DNA from: Acidobacteriota bacterium
GTDB lineage: Bacteria; Pseudomonadota; Alphaproteobacteria; Caulobacterales; Hyphomonadaceae
DNA length: 64,000 nt
Direction of reading: 5' to 3'
Assembly (NCBI GenBank): GCA_016712445.1
Contig: JADJRB010000004.1
Location: forward strand, 9,615 to 73,614
In this document: in pieces, positions 49,347 to 56,459 of the stretch
Numbering within the stretch: position 1 is the first letter of the stretch
How the letters are laid out: the number at the start of each line of letters is the position of its first letter
Made by a program: the position numbers and the translations under genes
Notes under the pieces: model-generated
Database searches by the model: none
Told to the model about the DNA's origin: nothing
The model's input: only the letters and a program-made list of their open reading frames with translations

Positions 49347-49753
49347 AGCGCAGCTCCTTCACTCGGCCGGCGGTGTCCGTCGGCGGCTTCTTCCAGACCA
49401 GCGCGGATCGCCTCCTCCGTAGCGAGCGCCTCGCCAATTGTCATCTGCTCGCGCATGAGCCGGTCGAGCAGCGCGCCATTGGCTGTGCTGCTCCACGGGG
49501 TGCGCGGGCTGCGCGGCGCGGCGGCGAGCTGGCGCGCCAGATCCGCGCCGCGCAGCCCCTTGGTGCCCGCGCGCTTGACGAACTCCACCGTCTCGGTGCC
49601 GTCGCGCGCCCCCTTCTGCACGGTGGCGCCCGCCACATCGGTGAACCCCATCGCCAGCAGTTGCTGGCGGATCGCCTCATTGTCGGTCGCGGCCGGGACA
49701 CTGAACTCCTGCCCGGCCACAATCACGATCTTGGTCGCTTCAGACGTAGACAT
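49289..49753 (-). CDS. PRTRC system protein C, ubiquitin-like, with long C-terminal extension, 154 aa
   Basis: Residues 7-66 (KIVIVAGQEFSVP...GFTDVAGATVQKG...ETVEFVKRAGTKG) match PRTRC_C, a beta-grasp (Prok_Ub-type) protein normally only ~65-75 aa and ending near GTKG. Here 88 more residues follow, helical and Ala/Arg-rich. The GTKG-extension junction is a natural place for cleavage by the JAB protein, exposing a C-terminal Gly for activation. That step is inference. It is the first gene of the cassette, SD AGAAGGGA. Confidence 0.82.
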   Translation of the reverse strand: MSTSEATKIVIVAGQEFSVPAATDNEAIRQQLLAMGFTDVAGATVQKGARDGTETVEFVKRAGTKGLRGADLARQLAAAPRSPRTPWSSTANGALLDRLMREQMTIGEALATEEAIRAGLEEAADGHRRPSEGAALCARVDRVPAIASTILLDW

Positions 49754-49842
49754 GGGTGGTTCCCTTCTGTTCTGCTATACTGCTGCCATGGGCGCGCGAG
49801 GTGGTTCCCGCGCCCCGCCCGGCCGCGTCAACGGTCGGGCCT

Positions 49843-50088
49843 TTATTTACTCCACTGCCCGGCGTGCGGGCAGTCCAGGAAATGACTCTGTGCGTAGCGA
49901 GTCCCGTCGCGAGTCTGCACGGTGCTCAGCGCGAGCGGCACTGCGCGCCCGGCCGGCGTGTGCGCCCAGACGATCTGCGCGCCGCAGCTGCGACAGCGCA
50001 CGATCCTGGCGTCTGGCGGGATGGGCAGCTCGTGCGGCCGGCTGGCCGGCGCGGCATGATCGAGGAAGCTGGCCTGCAGGGTGGTCAT
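49843..50088 (-). CDS. Small zinc-binding protein, 81 aa
   Basis: Start overlaps the DnaA-like stop (ATGA). CRSCGAQIVWAHTPAGRAVPL (~32-52), then a second Cys/His site HFLDCPHAGQW near the end. This CxxC-x-(I/V)-x-W-x3-PxGKxxPL-type protein is common in phage replication regions. Probable zinc finger; the role is unknown. Confidence 0.65.
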   Translation of the reverse strand: MTTLQASFLDHAAPASRPHELPIPPDARIVRCRSCGAQIVWAHTPAGRAVPLALSTVQTRDGTRYAQSHFLDCPHAGQWSK

Positions 50089-50447
50089 GCCGCCACCACC
50101 AGATAGTTTTGCTGGGCCTGCGCGGCCCACCAGCGCATCGCCCGCACGCTCGGCGCGGATGGCTGCGGTGGTGGTGGCAACAGCGCCCGGATAGCGGTCG
50201 CCAGCGTCGAGTCCGTCCGCATCGCGTGCTGCACGCGATCCCAGCTGTAGCGTACGGTCGAGTGATCCAGCCCGCCCAGCAGGCTGCCAATGCGCTGCTG
50301 CGACAGGCACGGGAAGTGCTGGTGCAGGGCGTATGCCGCCACCTGGCGCGCAAACGCCACATCGCGCGTGCGGCCTCGTCCGGTCAGTGCTGCGACCGAG
50401 AGGCCAAAGTGCTCGGCCACCCGTGCGATCACCTGTTCGATTGTCAC
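50085..50447 (-). CDS. Stand-alone DnaA domain-IV-like DNA-binding protein, 120 aa
   Basis: Residues 1-85 match the C-terminal DNA-box-binding domain of DnaA: VAEHFGLSVAALTGRGRTRDVAFARQVAAY in sections, then FPCLSQQRIGSLLGG and DHSTVRYSWDRV, the signature helix-turn-helix. The ATPase domains are missing. Beside the helicase loader and iteron initiator it may bind DnaA boxes at the phage origin or compete with host DnaA. Confidence 0.88.
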   Translation of the reverse strand: MTIEQVIARVAEHFGLSVAALTGRGRTRDVAFARQVAAYALHQHFPCLSQQRIGSLLGGLDHSTVRYSWDRVQHAMRTDSTLATAIRALLPPPPQPSAPSVRAMRWWAAQAQQNYLVVAA

Positions 50448-51391
50448 AAGGCCTCCTTATCCTTGCGCCGGCGCCGCAGCAGCAACTCACGGTAGTCCGG
50501 CACATCGATGTACAGCTCGGTAGTCAGCTCAGCAATCCGGCTGGCCAGGCGCGGCTCATGGTCGGCGCGCGCCATATTGCTGGTAATCACGGTCGGCCGC
50601 GCGTAGGTGCAGCGCGCGTCCAGGATCTCGAACAGCGTGGCATTTGCGTGGTCGAGCCGTCCATCCTGGCTCGGCGCGTGATACTCCGTGCCAAGATCAT
50701 CCAGCATCAGCAGATCCACCAGCATGAGCGCCTGCACGCGCTCGTCGGCCGAATTGTCGCGGAAGCCACTGCGCACGAACCGCAGCAGCGCCGGCACTGT
50801 CGCATAGGCCACGCGCCATCCTGCCAACGCGTAGCTGTTTGCAACAGCCGCAGCCAAGTGCGACTTGGCCACGCCGGTCGGCCCGTACAGGTACAGCCAG
50901 CCGCGCGGCTCTGTTGCATAGCGCTGTGCGATGTCGCGGGCACGCCGCAGCTGTCGCTGCTCTTCGGGCGTATACTCGGCCGGTATCTCGATCGCGAAGG
51001 TACACTCGGCCAGTTTGCCCATCTCCTGGTGCAGCCGCACCAGGGTTTCATCGCGCCGCGCATCCGCGTGGGCTACGCGCGCAGCGATCTTACAGCGGCA
51101 AGGGAAGATCTGGGCAAAGTGCGGGTGTCCGTAGGGGACGGCCTCTTTGTAGTAGCCGGCACCGCCACAATCAGGGCAGTGCGGGCCGGCAGGCGGAATG
51201 TGTGCCGGCTCTGTGCGCGCGGGCGGCGCGCTGAGCACCTCACTCAGTGCGACCTCGGAGATAGCCACGCTCCCCCGGTCGGGGTTTGCGGGTTGGGGTG
51301 GCGGCCGGCGCGGACGCTCCGCCACCACCCGCCCCCGCATCGGCACTCCGTCGATCCACATCAGCGGATCGGGGTTTGGGGCTGCGTCCAT
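50444..51391 (-). CDS. DnaC-like helicase loader, AAA+ ATPase, 315 aa
   Basis: Residues ~85-115 form a zinc finger (CPDCGGAGYY...FPCRCK). The AAA+ core has Walker A LYGPTGVAKSHLA (~170) and Walker B LMLDDLG (~230), plus a sensor motif TVITSNMARAD. It loads the replicative helicase of the host at the phage origin. ATG 51391 overlaps the initiator gene by 152 nt; internal Met codons at 51361 and 51340 are alternatives. Confidence 0.87.
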   Translation of the reverse strand: MDAAPNPDPLMWIDGVPMRGRVVAERPRRPPPQPANPDRGSVAISEVALSEVLSAPPARTEPAHIPPAGPHCPDCGGAGYYKEAVPYGHPHFAQIFPCRCKIAARVAHADARRDETLVRLHQEMGKLAECTFAIEIPAEYTPEEQRQLRRARDIAQRYATEPRGWLYLYGPTGVAKSHLAAAVANSYALAGWRVAYATVPALLRFVRSGFRDNSADERVQALMLVDLLMLDDLGTEYHAPSQDGRLDHANATLFEILDARCTYARPTVITSNMARADHEPRLASRIAELTTELYIDVPDYRELLLRRRRKDKEAL

Positions 51392-52295
51392 AGCTGATGT
51401 CACTCCCATATGCGCCCTCCACGCGCCAACGGTTGAGGATGCTTCGTACCTTCGCAACGGAGTTAAATTTGCCCGTCATGCTGCCGGCCAGGATTGCCCG
51501 GCCGACCCAGTACCAACCGCAGCCGTGGGTTGGGTGCTGGTGCTCGCTTGCGAGCGCAGCCAGATGCGCAATTGGCAAAGGCGCATCACATGCATCCGCC
51601 CACAAGTCGAATGGATGCATAGGCAATACCCATGCCCCCGCAGGCGTGGGTATTGCCGGCCACGATTCGCGCGTGCGCGCATGATCTCCTCCTCCTCCTC
51701 CATGCTCCTCCATGTGATCCCTGGGGGGATCAGTGATCTGATCCCTGGGGGGATCAGTCTGATCCCTGGGGGGATCAGTGATCTGATCCCTGGGGGGATC
51801 AGTCTGATCCCTGGGGGGATCAGTGATCTGATCCCTGGGGGGATCAGTCTGATCCCTGGGGGGATCAGTGGGGGTCAAAAAATCGAGCTGACCGTTAGGC
51901 GGCGTGTGTGCAGTACCGATCGGCGCGCCCCACCGCGCAAGAACATCCAGCGCGATCGCGCTGGATTGCTGGTCGAGCGTCCGCAGGTCGATGGTGTAGA
52001 TCGGCCGCGACTGCGCGAAGCCGCGGATGCTCTCTTCGCCGGCCAGACACATGAGACCGAGATCAATGAGATCGTCGCACCAGCGCGCAATGTATTTTTG
52101 GTTAACCTTGGCGCGCGCCGCGATTTTGCGCGTGCCGAAACCCTTTTCGCGGGGGAACGCCGCCATGAGCCAGCGAACCGCGATCCAGACACACAGCTGT
52201 TCTTTGCTGGCGGTGCGTTCGAGCACAATGAGCGGGATGTCGGGCCGCCAGACGGCCGGGTCGATCGCCGGCGGCTTGAGAAAGACGATGTCCAT
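51240..52295 (-). CDS. Replication initiator with iterons in its gene, 351 aa
   Basis: ATG 52295 has AAAGGAAA upstream. Residues ~28-85 are a winged-helix domain (KEQLCVWIAVRWLMAAF...GTRKIAARAKVNQKYIARWCDDLIDLGL) like phage replisome organisers. Residues ~143-195 are a Pro-Arg-Asp linker of DPPRDQ repeats encoded by the iteron array. The C-terminal part (~225-300) resembles the loader-interacting domain of such initiators. By analogy with lambda O, it binds the repeats in its own gene and recruits the DnaC-like loader encoded next. Confidence 0.82.
   Translation of the reverse strand: MDIVFLKPPAIDPAVWRPDIPLIVLERTASKEQLCVWIAVRWLMAAFPREKGFGTRKIAARAKVNQKYIARWCDDLIDLGLMCLAGEESIRGFAQSRPIYTIDLRTLDQQSSAIALDVLARWGAPIGTAHTPPNGQLDFLTPTDPPRDQTDPPRDQITDPPRDQTDPPRDQITDPPRDQTDPPRDQITDPPRDHMEEHGGGGGDHARTRESWPAIPTPAGAWVLPMHPFDLWADACDAPLPIAHLAALASEHQHPTHGCGWYWVGRAILAGSMTGKFNSVAKVRSILNRWRVEGAYGSDISYGRSPKPRSADVDRRSADAGAGGGGASAPAATPTRKPRPGERGYLRGRTE
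51715..51868. repeat. Seven palindromic 19-bp iterons, probable replication origin
   Basis: TGATCCCTGGGGGGATCAG occurs seven times without change (starts 51715, 51739, 51760, 51784, 51805, 51829 and 51850). Spacings alternate 24 and 21 bp, all multiples of three, so the initiator frame is kept. Each unit is itself an interrupted palindrome (CTGATCC/GGATCAG). An A-run (AAAAAA) follows at 51877. The alternating spacing suggests binding of initiator dimers in pairs with a 45-bp period. Confidence 0.88.
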
Positions 52296-52338
52296 AGGGT
52301 TTCCTTTGCCGCCGGAGCAGGCACCCCGGCGGCGTGAC

Positions 52339-52551
52339 TCAGGCAGACGGAAGCTGAATGAGCTCGACATAGGCTGCGGCGATGACGCGCAGGTCGCCGC
52401 ACGTGGTTGCAGCGGCCGCGTCCGCCGTAAATGCCGCTGCCTGCTGCGGCGACCATGCGGCGAGCGCATCCCGGATCGCGTGATACAGCGCGCTCATGGG
52501 GATGTCGGCCCGAACGACGACCCGTGGCTTGCGAATGACGATGGGCGCCAT
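52339..52551 (-). CDS. Hypothetical protein, 70 aa
   Basis: Sits 2 nt after its upstream neighbour and 43 nt before the initiator. Strand MAPIVIRKPRVVVRADIPMS followed by helices (ALYHAIRDALAAW). It may be a small DNA-binding or regulatory protein; no family is recognised. Confidence 0.55.
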   Translation of the reverse strand: MAPIVIRKPRVVVRADIPMSALYHAIRDALAAWSPQQAAAFTADAAAATTCGDLRVIAAAYVELIQLPSA

Positions 52552-52553
52552 GG

Positions 52554-52736
52554 CTATCCGGCCGGAAGCGACGACCCGACCACAACGAACGCCCGGGCCT
52601 TAATGACCAGGCCGTTCAGGTGGTCGTTGCGCGCCGTCTCCGCCTCCCACTGCCGCGCCCGCGCCTCCTGGCGGGCCGCGCGCAGCGCCTGAGCGACGCG
52701 GGCCTTGAGCTGGGCGGCAGTCGTAATCGTCGTCAT
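52554..52736 (-). CDS. Basic coiled-coil protein, 60 aa
   Basis: ATG 52736 is 1 nt after the TGA of the gene before it. Helical and Arg-rich (AQLKARVAQALRAARQEARARQWEAET in sections), with a hydrophobic end (ARAFVVVGSS). Unknown function. Confidence 0.5.
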   Translation of the reverse strand: MTTITTAAQLKARVAQALRAARQEARARQWEAETARNDHLNGLVIKARAFVVVGSSLPAG

Positions 52737-52737
52737 G

Positions 52738-53167
52738 TCAATGCTGGGCGTCACGAGCGCCCTCCTGCCGCGTCGGCACGAGCAGGGCGAGCAGCCAATC
52801 CGGCGGCGCCTGATTGGCAAGCCCGACCAGCGTGATATGCGGCTGGCCGACGAGGGGCGTCCAGCCCCCCCTCGAGATGGAGGTGCCCCGCCCACGGCGT
52901 GAGCTCGCCGGGGCCGATCGCCCCGTCGATCGCGGCCTTAGCCGCCTGCGCGACGTGGCGAGGGCACCACACGAGGATGAGTGCGCGGGTGTCGCCGGGC
53001 GCACTGCGCACCCCGGCGGCGAAGCCCGGCACCGGGGCGAACGAGTCGAGCGCGCCGCCGAGATGTGGCATCATGCGCGCATCGGGCAGCCAGCGGAACA
53101 GAAGCAGATCGCCAGGTCGGGCGTAGTAGCACGCCTGTGCCGGCATAGAATGGCTTGACGAATGCAT
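52738..53167 (-). CDS. Hypothetical protein, ~142 aa, apparent 1-nt insertion
   Basis: First gene of the leftward operon, SD AGGAGAC. From MHSSSHSMPAQACYYARPGDLL the frame is natural to about HLHLEGG. It then turns Ala/Arg-rich, while the neighbouring frame reads WTPLVGQPHITLVGLANQ and closes with TGA 1 nt before the next start. The span is one base over a multiple of three, and a G-run lies near 52865. One inserted base there is the simplest explanation. Function unknown. Confidence 0.6.
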
Positions 53168-53235
53168 GATTGTCTCCTATGCTAGTGCTGCGCGGCGCAC
53201 GCGCGTCACTCCCTGCTCGCGCGCCGCATCCATGA

Positions 53236-53274
53236 GACGCCCGCATTGCTGATTCCATGCGCAATGCGGGCGTC
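53236..53274. terminator. 14-bp hairpin between leftward operon and integrase
   Basis: Perfect arms 53236-53249 and 53261-53274, 11-nt loop, followed by GCTGTTT on the plus strand. It probably blocks transcription between divergent units, with a further GGACTGC/GCAGTCC repeat at 53358-53378 just before the integrase. Confidence 0.5.
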
Positions 53275-53400
53275 GCTGTTTCCCTGCTACTCCCGTGTGT
53301 CGTTGGGGCGCACCTCCTTCCTGCTGATAAAAGCCTCGAGACGACCGTTTCCTTATGGGACTGCCATGGGCGCAGTCCAGGACGGAACGGAGCTATTGGC

Positions 53401-54379
53401 ATGAATCTGACCACAGCGATCGATCGCTTTCTGGACGATCGCACGCTCAAGCGCCGATCGCCTGCAACCATCGCCCGCTACCGTGCCGCGCTGCATGCGT
53501 GGCGGGACTGGCGCGCGCGCGACGCGACCGCATCGATGGAGCTTACCGCCGTGACGCTGGTCGAGCTGCGGGAGTATGTGCGCTACCTGCTCATCGAGCA
53601 TGTGCCGCACAGCACCAACCCCCGCCGGCCGGCAGTCGCGCGGCGCGGCCTCTCGCCGAATGCCGTGCGGAGTGCCCGCAACATCATCCGCGCGCTCATG
53701 CTCTTCTGCGTTGAGTCGGGCGATCTTGCGCCGGAGTGGCGCGTGTGGCTGCAGCAGAGCCGGCTGCCATCGCCGGCGATCGAGATCCAGGATCGCGCGT
53801 ACTGGGACGCGGCCACCGTGACCGCGTTGTGCGCGGCAGCCGGCGACGATGAGGATGGCCGGCGGTGCCGCGCGGCGATCTGGCTGATCTACGAGAGCGG
53901 CATGCGCCTCGACGAGCTGTGTCGCCTGCACGATGCCGACACCGACCGCGCCCGCCGCCGTGCCCGGATTGTGGGCAAAGGTCGGAAAAAGCGCTGGGTC
54001 TACTGGGGCGCTGCGTCCGCCACGGCGCTGGATGCCTATCTCGCCGTGCGGCGTGGGGCCGGACGCGGGCGCAGTGCTGCGCGGCACCAGCGCCCACAAC
54101 AATGGCCAGGCGCTATCGGCCGACGCGCTGCGCGCGCAGATTAAGCGTCTGGCGCGGAAGGCCGGCGTCACGCTCCCACCGGGCGCTCCGATCCACGCCG
54201 GACGGCATGCGTTCGCCCACCTGATGCTCGATGGCGGCGCGGCGATCTCGGAGATCGCCGACCTGATGGGTCATGGCGATGTCCGCACGACCATGCGCTA
54301 CCTGCACGAGCGCCCCGAAATTCTCCAGTCGATCCACGCCCGCGCACTCCACCAGGCCGATCCCGCCGCAGACTCATAA
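53401..54379 (+). CDS. int: Integrase, tyrosine recombinase (frame broken near 54.05 kb)
   Basis: N-terminal SAM-like arm/core domain (residues ~1-115), catalytic Arg in ESGMRLDELCRL (~168), Lys in GKGRKKRW (~195). After a break near 54050-54060 the other frame continues GPDAGAVLRGTSAHNN and supplies HAGRHAFAHL, MGHGDVRTTMRYLH (His-Tyr). The total is one base over a multiple of three, so a single inserted base in GGGGCC is likely and the real protein is about 325 aa. The stop codon TAA lies inside the attP tRNA segment, linking the enzyme to its site. Confidence 0.88.
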
Positions 54380-54417
54380 TCGCTAGGTCACTGGTTCAAG
54401 TCCAGTCACCGGCACCA
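54371..54417 (+). other. attP: 3' half of tRNA-Met(CAT)
   Basis: From GACTCATAATCG through the variable region AGGTC, the T arm ACTGG-TTCAAGT-CCAGT and CACCGGCACCA, this is the anticodon-to-CCA half of an elongator tRNA-Met. No 5' half precedes it, as the integrase gene reads into the anticodon loop. Phages carry such fragments to rebuild the tRNA after integrating. The expected attB is a host tRNA-Met gene. Confidence 0.88.
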
Positions 54418-54735
54418 GTGCGTACGCGCGACATCGCGAATTAGTGTCAATTCGAGTCTTCAACGCGCCACGCGGGCTTCTGCGTACGCAGGGTCATGCG
54501 TGCATGTGCCTTGATTTGCCGCATCGTGTTGCGGCATTCGGCATAGGCGCGCAATACCCGAGCAGTATGATGACCCTCGTGGAGGATTTGATCGACCTTG
54601 GCGCCCCAACCACGGGCCAACACGAGCACGTTTGAGGGGCTGATCAACGCACCGTGCGTTTTCGCCCGGCGCGGCCACAAAGAACATATGTGCGTTCCCG
54701 TCGAGGGGATTTGCACCCGCCCGCACTGAGGATGT
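54418..54735. other. Region downstream of attP, no firm gene
   Basis: I see no gene with a start signal. The minus strand has an open frame ending at 54447 of natural composition (KVDQILHEGHHTARVLRAYAE, and TLRTQKPAWRVEDSN at the end) but without an ATG and SD. It may be a gene remnant brought in by imprecise excision or recombination, or arm-type integrase sites may occupy the segment. Confidence 0.4.
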
Positions 54736-55299
54736 ATGGAACGGCTCCAACCCATCCTTGCCGCGATCTGGCGTGGCATCATTCGCACCTGGCAGCGCGG
54801 CCGCTGGGGCAAGATCGCGGTCGTCGTCGGGGCGTTTGTGCTGAGCTGCTGCGGAGCGACCCTGATCGGGGCTGTACTGCCACAGCCGCGAACGGCAGCA
54901 CCGCCAACCCCAGCAGCATCCCGCGTACCGGCTGTTGCGGCAGAGTCGACCAGCGCGGCCACGGCAGCACCAGAACCGACGAGTGCGCCGAGCGCCACGC
55001 CCGCGCCGCCTACGGCGATCCCAGCCACGTCAACCGTGGTACGCGAACGGGGCGTGATGTTCAAGGCCGATCTGGGTGCGCAGTGGCCGCTCACGGTTGA
55101 CGCGATCCGGCTGCGGTGCGTCAACGGGCGCGAACTAGTGTTCGATGCGGACGGCACAACCTACGCCTTAAATGGCACGGCCAAAGGGACGAAGCGCTAC
55201 GCCGACCTTGGGCCAATCTGGCGGGACGATCCGCTGACTCCGGGGCTAAAGATCTCGTTGCAGCCGCTTTTAGACATGGGATTGCCACTGTGCTCGTGA
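54736..55299 (+). CDS. Membrane-anchored DUF2511-like protein, 187 aa
   Basis: Basic N-terminus, transmembrane helix at ~27-47 (AVVVGAFVLSCCGATLIGAVL), Ala/Thr/Pro spacer (~50-100). The external domain has WPLTVDAIRLRCVNGRELVFDADGTTYALNGTA in sections, like DUF2511 (YebY-type) proteins. Between attP and the repressor it is in the classic place for a gene expressed in the lysogen, for example superinfection exclusion. That role is inferred. Confidence 0.65.
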   Translation: MERLQPILAAIWRGIIRTWQRGRWGKIAVVVGAFVLSCCGATLIGAVLPQPRTAAPPTPAASRVPAVAAESTSAATAAPEPTSAPSATPAPPTAIPATSTVVRERGVMFKADLGAQWPLTVDAIRLRCVNGRELVFDADGTTYALNGTAKGTKRYADLGPIWRDDPLTPGLKISLQPLLDMGLPLCS

Positions 55300-55771
55300 T
55301 AGTGAGCGAACACTATCGAGGCGTCGTCGATCATGGGCGTTCACAGCGTCCAACGGATCGGACGCATGGTCGATCCGTGGTACACTATGCGCACGTCGCA
55401 GCAGTCCCTCGCTGTCGATGCGCGGGGCCATATGTGCCCGGCGGAACCGATCCACCACGACACCCCACGCCTCCGCGCATCCGCGTATGGTTCAGCTCAG
55501 CGCAGCATGGCGCTGAGCTACGAGAGTCGGCGCAGCATGGCGCCCAACATCCCAACGGGACGGTTCAGATCTCGCATGTTGTCAAGGTGCTTCCGCGCCT
55601 GGACATAGACTCGCCGCGATCGTGGTGGATGGGCGGCGAGTCAGACGCATCACAAAGCCCGGCCATGGCAATGCTGTGTTACGCAGCGGCGACGTGGCCG
55701 GGCTTTGTGATGCTATTCGTTAAGTGTACTGAGTGACGATCTCACGAAGGTACATGTATCGTGTCGGGGTG
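55300..55771. other. Gap between DUF2511-like gene and repressor
   Basis: No gene is supported on either strand. GGCGCAGCATGGCGC-type short repeats occur near 55500 and 55530. The main visible element is the long stem at 55650-55710. Confidence 0.45.
55650..55710. terminator. Convergent terminator, 16-bp stem with 29-nt loop
   Basis: TCACAAAGCCCGGCCA (55650-55665) and its exact complement (55695-55710) lie between the rightward membrane-protein gene and the leftward repressor gene, with A/T ends suited to act in both directions. Confidence 0.6.
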
Positions 55772-56071
55772 TTATGCCCTGGCAACACCCATGGGTAGCT
55801 GTGGTGCGACTTGACTCCCGCCCCCACAGCTACCCATAAGTAATCCATCGGGATCATATTCCAAGATATCCCCCACACCCACCCCATAGTACACGCACAG
55901 TTTATACAGAATTTCCTCATCGAACCGTTTCGTGCTCCCACGCTCAAGGCGCGCTAATGCCTTGCGCTCGATTCCTGCCTGTTCTGCAACTTCGATCTGG
56001 GTGATTTTTCTCCCCAGCTTAGCCTGATGTTCCAGGCGTAGTTGCAGCGCCTTGGACACGATTTTCGCCAT
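55772..56071 (-). CDS. XRE-family repressor (Cro/CI-type helix-turn-helix), 99 aa
   Basis: Residues ~20-70 are a typical HTH_XRE: GRKITQIEVAEQAGIERKALARLERG in sections, then DEEILYKLCVYYGVGVGDILEYDP. No CI-type cleavage or dimer domain; the last 25 residues coincide with a 14-bp perfect hairpin (55791-55837) that may be its own terminator. It faces a divergent promoter with paired operators, so it is the likely lysogeny or early regulator. Confidence 0.85.
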   Translation of the reverse strand: MAKIVSKALQLRLEHQAKLGRKITQIEVAEQAGIERKALARLERGSTKRFDEEILYKLCVYYGVGVGDILEYDPDGLLMGSCGGGSQVAPQLPMGVARA

Positions 56072-56088
56072 TCATGCACCTCCATGAG

Positions 56089-56196
56089 TATCGTTCATGC
56101 GAACGATAACACACCTTTACGTACGTGTCAAGCCCCAAAATTGGCCGCTATATATCTCAAATTGGGACTTGACACGTACATATTTAGTAGTATAAT
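56089..56196. promoter_or_regulatory. Divergent promoter pair with operator repeats (genetic switch)
   Basis: Rightward: TTGACA (56169-56174), 16 nt, TATAAT (56191-56196). Leftward toward the repressor: TTGACA (complement of 56126-56131), 17 nt, TATCGT (56103-56108). GTACGTGTCAAG and CTTGACACGTAC, one over each -35 box, are exact inverted copies. TATCGTTC-atgc-GAACGATA (56089-56108) overlaps the repressor -10. Repressor binding could thus control both directions. Confidence 0.85.
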
Positions 56197-56237
56197 GTAC
56201 CTATAAGCGAACACGAAGGGCTAGAAAGGACACACAA

Positions 56238-56372
56238 ATGTACGCAGTCAAGTTCAATCGGGCGGATCGGGACTTCGCAGTGTACTTCGATGGTGAGATC
56301 ATCGGCTACGGCGCGACGGCCGAAGAGGCCGAGCAGATCAAGTTCGAGGATATGGCGCGGCGGGCACAGTAA
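56238..56372 (+). CDS. First early gene, 44-aa protein
   Basis: ATG 56238 follows AGAAAGGA and lies 42 nt after the TATAAT. Sequence MYAVKFNRADRDFAVYFDGE then GYGATAEEAEQIKFEDMARRAQ: two strands and a helix. As the first gene after the switch it could be a Cro- or anti-repressor-like peptide, but no HTH is visible. Confidence 0.6.
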   Translation: MYAVKFNRADRDFAVYFDGEIIGYGATAEEAEQIKFEDMARRAQ

Positions 56373-56459
56373 AGCTGACGGCAGCACCCGGTGGAGAAGC
56401 TACGGTGGGGAGGTGAATCAGACCTCCCCACCAAACCATCAGCAAGGAGATTGTAGCCG

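Noticed and set aside
51715..51868. Regular short repeats resembling a CRISPR array
   Set aside because: Units are 19 bp with 2- or 5-bp gaps, too short for spacers, all in frame within the initiator gene. These are iterons. No CRISPR array or cas gene was seen anywhere.
54371..54417. Complete tRNA-Met gene at the end of the integrase
   Set aside because: The 5' half is integrase coding sequence with no D arm or acceptor strand, so it is only the 3' half (attP).
54447..54750. Minus-strand open frames after attP
   Set aside because: The composition of one frame is natural but there is no start codon with an SD; kept only as a possible remnant.
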